Of a stretch of 64,000 nucleotides of DNA, positions 41,311 through 50,742 are shown one piece after another (position 1 is the stretch's first letter; each line of letters starts with the position of its first letter). The DNA comes from Prorocentrum cordatum (taxonomy: Eukaryota; Sar; Dinophyceae; Prorocentrales; Prorocentraceae): contig CAUYUJ010019896.1 of NCBI GenBank assembly GCA_963575745.1, positions 18,501 to 82,500 of the forward strand. The letters are read 5' to 3'. A model generated the notes under the pieces. That model ran no database searches, was not told the origin of the DNA, and saw nothing but the letters and a program-made list of their open reading frames with translations. A program made the translations under genes and the position numbers.

Positions 41311-42134
41311 TTTCCCGTGATATTCGATTTCATTCCCGCTCGCCATCTTGATCTTAGCTCGATTGGGTGAATCTTTCTATCGAAAAGCACTGTGGCGGGA
41401 TCGGTCGTTTTGAGTCATCTTGATACGCGCTGACGGTTTTCTGAACATAACTCGAGCTTCAGGACAGCTACAGAGCTGGTAAGCACAGCTAATCGATGTA
41501 GAATGATTAGGCGCGTTCGCCTGTTGAATCCAGAGGTCTGAACTCGGTCTGTTAGCCGAGCTAGGTCCGCAAACCTATTCGTATTATTCGAGTCATCTTG
41601 ACAGGAACTCTCGGTTTTCTGTACTTAACTCGAGCTGTAAGACAGCTACAGAGCTGATATTTACAGAAACCGATTCAGAATCATCAGTTGCGTTTGTCTG
41701 TGAAATCCAGAGCTCTGAACTTGGTCTGCTGCCCGATCTAGAATCGCGAAACTATTCGTATTGGTCGAGATATCTCGAGAAGTGCTCTCGGTTTTCTTCA
41801 CTCAACTCGCGCTGAGGGGGGCTACAGTGCTGGTGGTCACAGCACTTGATTTGAAGACATCAGGCGCGTCCGCCTGTCGAATCCAGAGCTCGGAACTCGG
41901 TCTGCTGCCCAAATTAGGTCTGCCAAACTATTGTATTGTTCGAGTCATCCTGAGAGGTGCTGTCGGTTTTCTGCACTTAACTCGGGCTGTAGGGGGGCTG
42001 CAGTGCTGGTAATGACAGGAGTCGATTCGCAGACATCAGACGCGTCCGCCTGTCGCATTCAGAGGTCAAAAAATATTCACTATGAGTCGGAATGTTGGTA
42101 GGTGCTGTCGGTTTTCTCAACTTAACTCTCTCTA
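41311..42134 (+). repeat. Satellite higher-order unit cut by a LINE
   Basis: It enters the leader at TTTTTCCCGTGATATTCGA, runs through four monomers and stops after GTTTTCTCAACTTAA. The following CTCTCTCTAG leads directly into LINE copy C; the expected hairpin left half is missing. Confidence 0.8.
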
Positions 42135-44407
42135 GGTACCTCTGTCTGCAAAACAGTCTCAGCCGTTGGTATTCTGCTTGCGTGGTGATCTTGGTCGAAC
42201 AATTTGTGTCTCGGGCTGGCCTCATGGGACCCCTGGGCATCTACGGCTTCCAGGAGGGACGTAAGACGGTGGAAATTGTGGGGGCCCTCAAGGCTCTGGC
42301 TCAACACGGGGACATCTGGGGAAAAGATCAGACGGTCCATATCGCTAACGCCGATATCAAACAAGCGTTCGACCACTGCAGCCTTCTAAACGCCAAACGA
42401 GCTATGTGCCATGCCAATATTCCTGCCTATCTCCAGTATGCTTTGCTATCACCGCTGGTTTGCACTACGGGGTCGTTAGTTGTCGAGGGTATGGCCATTC
42501 ACGACATCAACTGGGACGTCTGCATACGGACGGGCGGCCCTGAGGGGCCTCTTCTATTTAATCTTATCATATGTGCCATGTGGGGACCTATATTTCGGGA
42601 TTGGGACAGTAGAGGTGTGGGGTATGTGCTGGAGGGCGTCTGTGGTGAGTATGAGCGACGGACAACAGTGAACCACTTTGTGTGGGCGGACAACTGCTAC
42701 CTTGTCTCTGCCTCCTCAACTGTGTTGGCTCAGGTGATGCACGATCTACCACTACCACTACATAACTGGGGGATGAGATGGAAGGATATCAGCCTGTTGT
42801 ACATGACATGTGGGGAGAATGCTAAAGTGGACGGTGACGGACATATACTTACCAGCGAGGATTTGTGTATACCTGCGTGCTCGAGATATCAGGGCTTTAG
42901 ACTTCGACGTGTTGGCAGTATGAAAGTATTGGGTCATGAGATTTTCTCCACATACTTAGTGCCTGCTCATCCCGATGTTGAATACCGCATCAGGGAGGCT
43001 CGAGCTTGTTTCATTGGACAGTCGCATTTCTTTCGTAACAGAGCGGTAGCTGTTCGTGATAAGTTTTGCCGTTATCAAGACAAGGTGCAGAGTATGGCGT
43101 TGTATTGTCTAGAGACATGTACTGCGGATGCTTCCTCGCTACACATGCTCAATGCCTTCGAGGGATGGTGTTTGTGCCGTATGTTTCGACGGCCGAGGAG
43201 AGGGGAGGAGACTATGGCGGACTGGAACCGACGACGGTACCACGAGGCCAGAGAGCAATTCCGATCTTATGGATTTGCGAGTTTGGTGCAGAGATTTCTT
43301 CGTATGGTGTGGAACTCCGCGAAGGATGCTGCTGATTTCATTTCTATGATGTGTACTGCTTCTCATGAGGAAATATCTTCGACGCAACGTACGTGGAGAG
43401 ATCACCACATGACTACGGTTGCGTATGGCCCATTGTGGGACAGACTCAGGACGGATGCGTCTGAGTGCTTGCGGGGTATGTTTCACTTCCAAGAGGCTTC
43501 GCAGCTAAAAAGGAGACATGTTAGTTCAGGTCGAGCTGTCGGCCAGAGATGCTGGCTATTTTCTTTCTGCGAATTCTACGGACTCAAATGGTGGGAGTCC
43601 TTTGTGCCGACAGATGCTGCGTATGTTCAGTTCTGCGAGCACATGTGTACACGGACGATGCTGAGTTATTTTCAGAAAAGAAAAGGGTACGGTACAACAG
43701 GTGGGGCCCCGCAGGAGGTACTTACTATCACACAAAACGACCTACACACCTATGGGGCCCAAGAGGGCACTGCGGCGTTCAACGACAAACTGGCCAAACG
43801 TATTGCGTTACAAAATATGAAGGAGGTTGAGTACGACCTCGACTCATTTGGGATCCCTGTGTATATTTCTGGGGACAGTCTTCTGGTGGTGTCTTGGCTG
43901 CAGGGTGTCTGGAGGGTGCTTAATCGTACGTATCAGGATAGGATCAACAGAATGATAAACCAACTCGACAACATGTGTCAAAGATATGGAATTAGGCCTG
44001 CCTGTCACGGGAGGGAAATTATTGACCACACATATAGGGAATGGAACACGCGTGCAGATGTACTCACTCATACGGCCCGCGTCGGGCCACCAGTGATTCG
44101 AGATAGGATAGGGCTTCACGCCCCTCAGTTACAACAGGTGTTTCGCGTTTGTGCCATCAGAGCTGGATTCGATGGTGGTGTCTCTTGCGACGGCGTGGGA
44201 GTCGGGTGCTGAATAGATGTTGGAAGGGTATCGAGACTCTCAAGGCAGCCACTCAGCCATGAGATCATTTGGACGGAGGTGTACAGTGTGGCACTCTCGA
44301 TTGATCCAACTTCAACAGTAACTGATGCCGAGGTCTCGGCCGTTGAGCATACGATTATGATCTTGCCGCGGGTTGTACAAGCGTATTTCGGACAGGATAT
44401 GATGTGA
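42134..44407 (+). pseudogene. LINE copy C ORF2 fragment with nonsense mutation in RNase H
   Basis: The frame begins mid-RT (corresponding to YLCLQNS of copy A) and keeps motif A ADIKQAFD, motif B RTGGPEGP, motif C WADN and the RNase H halves in the swapped order (GDS, then REWNTRAD, then FDGG). A TGA at 44210-44212 replaces the Trp codon (TGG) of copy A just after GVGC; the frame then continues to 44407, so the Glu-bearing helix is cut off. With no endonuclease and a truncated RT it is a dead copy. Differences from copy A are few and often synonymous, which points to a recent common source. Confidence 0.9.
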
Positions 44408-44602
44408 TTTTGATTGTGCTCACTCACGCCATGCCCTCGTTTGTCGTGTGTGTGTGCTTGACCTCTCATCCTCCTAAGAAGAGTTGGCTTTCGCCTCTGA
44501 TCGTTTGGATCGGTGAGGCTTCTGCCTACTCCCGATGCGCCCGCTCCTTGCTTCCGACTAGGCTGGAAAGCCTGCACAGTCGACCGCAAAGTCCGCGAAA
44601 AA
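42135..44602 (+). mobile_element. LINE copy C, 5'-truncated relative of copy A
   Basis: Nearly identical to LINE copy A from its position 3248 to the end. It starts inside the RT domain (GGTACCT) and ends with the AGGCT-GGAA-AGCCT hairpin (44570-44583), CCGCAAAGTCCGCGAAAAA, then CCAAGGTTGACGG, the hairpin loop target. The left junction is TCTCTCTAG (42127-42135), as in the 26855 element. Confidence 0.9.
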
Positions 44603-44751
44603 CCAAGGTTGACGGTTTACCGCCGGCGCCCAGTCGCTTGGGCTGAAGAACTATTCGTTCTCTGCAATTTTTTCGACATTATATATTGTCAGGAAGCTCT
44701 ACGAGTCCCCCGGCGGTAAGGAAGGTTGACGGTTTACCGCCGGCGCCCAGT
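44603..44751 (+). repeat. End of the satellite domain: hairpin right half, tail, last hairpin
   Basis: The hairpin right half completes the LINE C target. It is followed by TTGGGCTGAAGAACT, GTCAGGAAGCTCTACGAG and a full hairpin at 44710-44750. After CGCCCAGT the sequence changes at once to purine-rich and then very GC-rich DNA. Confidence 0.75.
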
Positions 44752-46419
44752 GGCGAAGGGAGGAGGGGGAAGAGCGAAGGTAGAACAGAGGCAAGAAATA
44801 GCAGAGAGGGAAAGAAAGAAGAAAACAGAAGAAGCGAAAACAAAGAGGAGAGAAGCAAGCGAAAAGGAAGGGAAGAGGAGACAAGAGAACAGAAGGAAGG
44901 CGGAAGGAAGGGCGGCGGCAGCGACGACGAGAACGACGAACGCCCGCGTCGCCGGCTCACCCAGCGCCCCGCCCCGCCCCCGGGAGCCCGCGCGCGCGGG
45001 GTCGGGCAGTCGCGCGCATGGGACGAGCGGGTGCAGGAGTGCCTGCGCGCAGAGCACGACGTGGTCCATGAGGAGTTCGTCGATGATTCCACGTTCGAGG
45101 CGGCGGAACGCGAGCAGAAATCGGTCCGGAAAGCGCGCCGCGCGTCGTGCCGGCGGTCTCGGTGCGTGCGGCGGGAGGCGGGGTGGATGCTGCGGACGGA
45201 GGCGGCAGCCGAGCGGGACGAGCAGCTTGCACACCGTGTGTTGCTCCCCGTCGTGCCACGCCCCTTACTGTGCGACGCGTCGCCAGAGCGGGTCTCGTTT
45301 GGGCGCAGCGCGCGGGGGGCGGCCGCAAGAACGGGCGATTGGAGCAGTTCCTCACCGCGCGCGCAGCCCGTGCCGTCGACCCGAGTGAGCCGCTGGCGCG
45401 CGCCCCTAAGGCCGCCGCCGCGGCTGCGTTCGACGTGTCGTCGTGGACCGTGGGCGATGCGGCCCTGCGCGCTGCCTGCGTTCTTGCTGCTCTCGGCGTG
45501 TGTCCACAGCCGGACAGCAGAGTGGTGATGACGAGGAAGATCGCGGTGGCGCGGTGGTGGCGGCACCGGGATGTGTTCGCGCGGAAGCTCCCGGACGCGC
45601 CAGAGCTGGCCGATCGTGCAGCCGCGGTCGTTACTGCCAGGTGGTTCTGTTGCGCGCTCTACGGGCTCTCGGCGCGGACGTGCGGCGGCCGCCGCGTCTA
45701 TGCGTGCCGTTTCTCGCCGGGCGTGGGCATCGGCGGGGCGAAGTGCCCGACCGCGCGGGAGTTCACGGGCTTCGTCGGGGACCTGGCCGTGCGGCATGAT
45801 CGCTCTCGGAGCGTGTTCGGCGGGGCTCAGCGGGGCGACGCAGGACGGCGCCGTGTCCATGTCTGCGGGTGCGTTCGGTGCCGCGCGCCCACTGCGCCCG
45901 CGGCCGCGCGGCGGACGTGGGCGGGGGAACCGCCGGCATTTCGGTCGGGCGTGTAAGAACCACGAAGGTTCGGGCGCTTGTGGTTCGCTGTTGCAGCGCT
46001 GGAATCTGGAGGTCGTGGTCCAGCACTTGCGTTCCCGCTTCCTGCACTTGCGCGTGTTCTCTGCGGAATCTGCGGAAGCGTTCGAAGCGCAGGAAGGAAG
46101 GCGTGTGGTGTGGGCGCTGGGGGACGCGGCGGGCTTCTGCGCTGGTGCTCTGCTGTGGCTCGACGGCGGCCACGTGTGCGCGGTGGAGGAGTGGGTGGGT
46201 TCTGGAGATGTAGAGTGGGGGGGAGCCGAGAGCGCGCCGTGGTGTCGCGTCGCCGCTCGCGGGCGTTCGAGCTCGGTGTCGCGGTCGCCGCGAGCGGGTG
46301 CGGGGCGTGGCGCGCTGAGGGGCGGGGCGCCGAAGCGCCGCGTGGAGCAGGGTGCCGCAGGGGCGCAGGGCGCGCGCGGGGGCGCGCGCGACGGTGTGGA
46401 CGCGTAGGTGTTGGCGCGC
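44752..46419 (+). other. Region upstream of the Helitron-type gene
   Basis: 44752-44940 is purine-rich (AGGAGGGGGAAGAG, repeated GAA/AGG words). The rest is very GC-rich. Long frames exist on both strands simply because stops are rare at this composition. The left end of the Helitron, if intact, should be here, but I could not identify a terminus. A TAG at 46405-46407 precedes the first ATG of the next gene. Confidence 0.4.
45147..45956 (+). CDS. Possible coding segment of unknown function upstream of the Helitron gene
   Basis: A 269-codon frame. The part from about residue 60 to 200 has a balanced, protein-like composition with aromatic and Cys residues (RWWRHRDVF, ARWFCCALYGLS, RVYACRFSPGVG), unlike the low-complexity ends. 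No recognisable domain. The antisense strand is also open, so this could be a composition artefact. If real, it could be an upstream exon or a separate cargo gene. Confidence 0.25.
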   Translation: MPAVSVRAAGGGVDAADGGGSRAGRAACTPCVAPRRATPLTVRRVARAGLVWAQRAGGGRKNGRLEQFLTARAARAVDPSEPLARAPKAAAAAAFDVSSWTVGDAALRAACVLAALGVCPQPDSRVVMTRKIAVARWWRHRDVFARKLPDAPELADRAAAVVTARWFCCALYGLSARTCGGRRVYACRFSPGVGIGGAKCPTAREFTGFVGDLAVRHDRSRSVFGGAQRGDAGRRRVHVCGCVRCRAPTAPAAARRTWAGEPPAFRSGV

Positions 46420-49400
46420 ATGACTTGTAATCAGTTGCATGAGCTGGCAACGCGATTGCGGGCGGAGGGCGACGAAGACGCGCCACCCTCGCGGCAATGG
46501 AATGTTCAGCAACAGAAGCGGGTGCGATTGGAGGCCGATGCGCACAGGGCTGCGCTCGCGGCGCACCTGGGCATCGACATGAGCGGTGTCCAGCATGCTG
46601 GCGTGGAGGCGCGATCGCGGGACCACTCGGAGGAGATGCTGGGCGAGCTGGCGAGGCACGTGGAGGAGCGCGGCCGTTTGCCGCACAAGCGTGAGTCCGC
46701 GCTCGGAAAATGGGTTGATCACGTGAGTTCTGGGGAGGTGGCGCTGACCCCCGAGCAGCGCGCGCGGTTCGACGGGCTCGTGGACCGGCGGGAGGAGAGG
46801 CGTGCGCGCGCCCGCGCGATGCTGGACCGCATCGGGGAGCACGTGGAGGTGCTCGACGAGCTGCCGAAACGAGGGGCAGAGGACGAGGAGGAGGCAAAGC
46901 TCGCGCGTTGGATCCACAATGTCTGCACTGGCCACCACGAGCTGGATAATGACAACAAGAAGAGGTTCGATCGTTTGGTGGACAGGCGTGCGTGGCAGCG
47001 GCGGACGGCGCAGGAGCGCGTGCTCGAGGTGAGGGCGTTCGTGGAGAGGCACGGGCGAGGGCCGCAGCGCTTCGGTCACGACGACGATCCGCGGGAGCAT
47101 CTGCTCGCGCGTTGGGTGGGAAACGTCCGAGCCCGTGCCGTCGAGGGCCTGGGCGAGGGCTGGCGCGCGCAGCTGGAGGCGGCGCTGGGCGCGGATCTCA
47201 TCCAGGCCCAGGCGCTCGAGGCGTGGTACGAGAAGAACCAGAGGATGCCGGTGGAGAAAGCGGAGGATGACGAGGGGCGCAAGTTGGCGAACTTCATCGC
47301 GAACCACGAGCGGAAGGGCCGCGCGGCGTCGTTCAACGCGCCTGCGACTTTCGACGCGCTGCGGCAGAAGTACGCGCAGGCGGCCGCCGCGCGCCGCGAT
47401 GCCGAGCGCAGGGAGGCGGAGGCGCGGGCGCTCGAGGCGCGGCGGCAGGAGCTGCTGCAGCGCGCGGCGGAGGAGGAGGAGGCCTGCGAGGAGGAGGAGG
47501 AGCAGGAGGAGGGGAAGGACCCGGCCGACTGCCTCGCGGAGGAGCGGCGCGCGGAGGTCACGCCGGACATGTTCGCTAGGTTCCAGAGGACAGACAGGGC
47601 GCTCGCTTGGCGGGTGAAGACCGCGCTCGTGGGCGCCCTGTTGTCGTACGTGGACGCGCTGCAGGGCGCCCCGCTCGGGCTCGACGTCTTCGCTGCCCTG
47701 GCCGAAGACAGGCGTTTCCGCGAAGCCGTGGCTGCCCCGGCGGCCGAAGAGCCGCGCCACGAGGCGCTCGGGGAGGAGGATGAGGAGGAGGAAGAACAGG
47801 AGCAGGAGGAAGAGGAGCAGGAAGAGGAGGAGCAGGAGCAGGAAAAGCTGGAGCAGGAGAGGACCGACGAGGAGCGGAGGGAGCAGGAGGAGGGAGACGC
47901 AGTGGTGGCGGACGCGGAGGAAGAGCCGCAGGGCATGGCGGACGAGGAGGAGCTGCCCGCGGGCATCGGCGAGGAGCACAAGGATTTCGTGCGGTACGTG
48001 CTGGCGACCTGCATGCTGTCGTCGGTGCCCGTCGGGCCCAGGTTCTTCGCGGGGGAGGCCCCGGACGCGGAGCTGCAGCGGCAGGTGGCGGAGCTGGAGC
48101 GGCTGCGGGACGTCGCCCTGGGGCTCGACGCGGCCACGGCGCAGGACAGCGTGGCGCGGTCGCAGGCGATCCGGCGCCTGCGCCAGGCCGACCCCGAGCT
48201 GCTGCGCCGCACGCCCGTGCCCAAGTCGGACGTGCGGGAGCCTTGGGAGCAGTGGCAGCGCCTGCTCCAACGGCTCGAGCAGGAGGGCGTGGAGCGCGAG
48301 GTCTGGGTCTGCTGCCGCCCCGAGCCGCTGCGCTGGCGCGCGCCGCTCGGCGACGACGGCAAGCCCGGGCCGGTCCGCGCGCCGCTGCTGCCGTCGCTGG
48401 ACGCCGCCGAGGGAGAGGTCTGGTGGCCGGGGGAGGTGCGCGAGGCGACGCGGCAGGCGCGGTACGCAGAGCAGGCGCGGCGGGACGGCGCTGCTGGCGC
48501 CCCGGTGCACGGCAGCGTGCTCCTGCGCCTGGCCTCCGATTTCCTGTGCTACAAGTGCCAGCAGGATTTCGAGGGCGCGCGGGAGCTGACCGACGGAGAG
48601 GTTGATGGTTGGTGTAAGAGGTTGCATTTCGCGCCGAAGAAGCTGCCTAGCCAGGCGGTGAAGCGCGAGGCGGTGGAGGCGGAGCGCGCCCGCGCCAGGA
48701 AGCGCGCGCGGGCGGCCCAGTGCGCGGCGAGGGGGGAGGACGGATTCGCTGTGTTCCGTCGCCTCCTGCTGGAGGACGAGTGCTTCCGCCAGGACACTTG
48801 CGAAGCGAGCGTGCAGCTCGACCAGCGACGCGCCCTGGAGCCCTGGTACCAGCGCGCGGGCCCCGACGGGAGCAGGCTGTCGCCGTGGCCGCGCGTCTTC
48901 GGTATCCCGAAATCGTGGGCTGGCCATGGCGGCGCGTTCTTCTCTGAGGCCGTGGAGTCGGGCTTCGCCGCCGACGCGTTCCCCCGGGGGCGGCGCGGCT
49001 ACTATGCGGGCGAGCCGGGCGACGTGTCCGCGGAGCTCTGGCTGTTGCGGGCCTGGTGCCGCGCGCGCGGCGGCGTCGCTCGCATGGGTGGCGCCCTGGC
49101 CGCGCGCTTGCAGCAGCTCGAGGGCGACCGCGACATCATGTACAGGGTGGAGGCCGCCGAGTGCGCGCGGCAGGTCTCCTGTGCTGTCCCGCCCGTGTAT
49201 TTGGCGGACCTGAAGCCGCAGGCGATCCCCGAGTGGCCCGTGTGGCAGCAGCTCCTCAAGCTGAAGCCTCAGGCGGCGCGGCAGGTTGCGACTTTCGTGC
49301 GCCAGGAGCGGGCGGGCGTGGGCTTCACGTGGAACCTCGCCGCGGGGCACTGGGACCTGGACCAGCAGCGCCTGCTCGCCGCGCTCGAGAGGGATCCCGC

Positions 49401-49740
49401 GTTGCTCGCCGCGGTGGAGAAGGGCGCCGCGGCTGCAGAGACGGACAAGGGCGTTCTGATTGCCCTCAACCAGTTCCGTGCCCGTCACGGCGGTGTCTGG
49501 CCGGACGCGTTCGCCGATCGGCGCGGGCAGCCCGATTTCAAGGAAGCGAAACTCGCGCGGGGTGTTGCAAGGGTGGCGAAGAAGTATTCGCAGGAATTCG
49601 TGCGCATCTGGTTGGACCGGACATGCCGCGAATGGCTGCGGCTGGCGGGGTGCGGGGATGAGGTGGTGGGAGGAGGGGCCGGCGGCGACGACTCTTCCGG
49701 GGGCGGCGGCGGCGGCGGCGGCGGCGTCCTCTTCGGGCAG
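46420..49740 (+). CDS. Helitron protein, segment 1: N-terminal repeat domain and acidic coiled coil
   Basis: I chose the ATG at 46420; the stop is TAG just upstream, and the frame stays open to 50028, but the last part is low complexity. Between residues about 70 and 320 there are four units of about 55-65 residues of the type V-x-x-x-GR-x-P ... E-x-x-LARW(V/I) ... L-x-x-RFD-x-LVDRR. A fifth diverged unit lies near 1010-1080 (FRARHGGVWP ... EAKLARGV). They resemble helicase-associated repeats, which would bind DNA; this is by appearance only. A Glu/Gln-rich stretch (about 450-495) is probably coiled coil or disordered. A CYKCQQDF Cys pair lies at about 710. It continues in another frame after a (GGC)n run. 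Confidence 0.6.
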
Positions 49741-50740
49741 CGGTGCGGGCGGTGGACCAGCGTCGGGGTCGGGCTCTGGTGCGCAGGGGCCGGGCGACGG
49801 TGGCGCGGGCGGCGACGGCGAGGGGGGCGCGGGCGGGGGTGCGGGTCGGCTGCTCGGCGGCGGACCCAAGAGGCCAGCTCCCGAGGGGCCAGGGCCGCGG
49901 ACTCGCGGGACGGCGAGAAGGGACCAGGAGCGGTTGCAGCAGGAGCGGCTGCGGAAGGAAGAGGAGGAGCGCCTCGCAGGGAAGACAGTGAGGGCAGGGG
50001 ACGTGGAGGTGAACGTGGCTCTGGATGACCCTCACGTGAGCGAGGAGGGCACCTTGCCGGCCTGGCTCCTGGACCCCGCGCCGCTCGCCGCGGGCAGGTG
50101 CGTCGCGCGCGTCTGGCGCCCGTGCAAGGGCGGATGCGTTCTCTGGCAGTACAGCAGGAACCCGTGCAAGGGTCAGGGAGTGTTCTGTGGGAGCCACGGC
50201 AGTCCCGAACAGCGACCCTTCGGGCTGTGGGACCCGGACAAGCGCCACAGCTCCCTGACGCGCGAGTGTCCGGAACGGTACGGCTTGGCCGTAAAGGAGG
50301 CGCGGTTGCGCGAGACGCAGGCCGGCGGCGCCCCGCACGTGCCTACCCCGGCCATCGCTGCCGCTCGCAAGGCGCGCGTGCCCAGGCTCCAGCCGAAGTA
50401 TGTGCCTCTGCCGCGTGACGAGCGCCACCCTCTGCTGGCGTTCAAAGAGGCCTCGGAGGCTCTCCCGCCGTTCCCGTGCCGCCTTTGCGACCAGAACTTC
50501 GCCACGCATGCCGGCTTCATGACGCACGTGCAAAAAAAACACCACGGGTGGCCGGAGTACAGGAAGCGCCTGTTCTACCTGGCCGAGCAGTGGCCGGAGA
50601 AGGACGGAGACGTGCGGCCCGTGAGGCCCCAGGAGTGGCGGCAGTGCGTGGAGGCCTTCTCTGAGCACCTCGTCACGGGGTCTCACGACTGGCCGGCCTG
50701 CGCAGCGCCCGCCGACGTCTCGGGGGCGCCGCCGCCGCCG
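49736..50740 (+). CDS. Helitron protein, segment 2: Cys-rich module and C2H2 zinc finger
   Basis: Frame shifted relative to segment 1; the change lies within or near the (GGC)n run at about 49698-49735. After a Gly/Ala/Pro linker and an Arg/Glu helix comes a Cys-rich module C-V-A-R-V-W ... GGC ... C-x-x-x-x-x-x-CGSH (50099-50210). It resembles the module at the far C-terminus of the same element (61171-61310). A C2H2 finger, C-x2-C-x12-H-x4-H type (CRLCDQNF ... HVQKKHH, about 50477-50545), follows. Such fingers are commonly found ahead of Rep in Helitron proteins. The reading frame changes again inside a (GCC)n run at about 50729-50742. Confidence 0.55.
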
Positions 50741-50742
50741 CT

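Noticed and set aside
12612-44600. Many 60-190-codon frames in the satellite domain (for example 38536-39111, 32625-33158)
   Set aside because: Peptides recur in different units with frameshifts and stops, and follow the 177-bp monomer rather than any protein family.
12573-44750. Repeated hairpins at intervals as a CRISPR array
   Set aside because: Spacing is about 0.3-1.5 kb and the 'spacers' are themselves repeats; the genome is eukaryotic.
45763-49869. 1368-codon open frame on the minus strand
   Set aside because: It lies antisense to the Rep N-terminal segment. It is low-complexity Leu/Pro/Arg sequence typical of the complement of GC-rich coding DNA, with no motif; the plus strand has recognisable repeats and domains.
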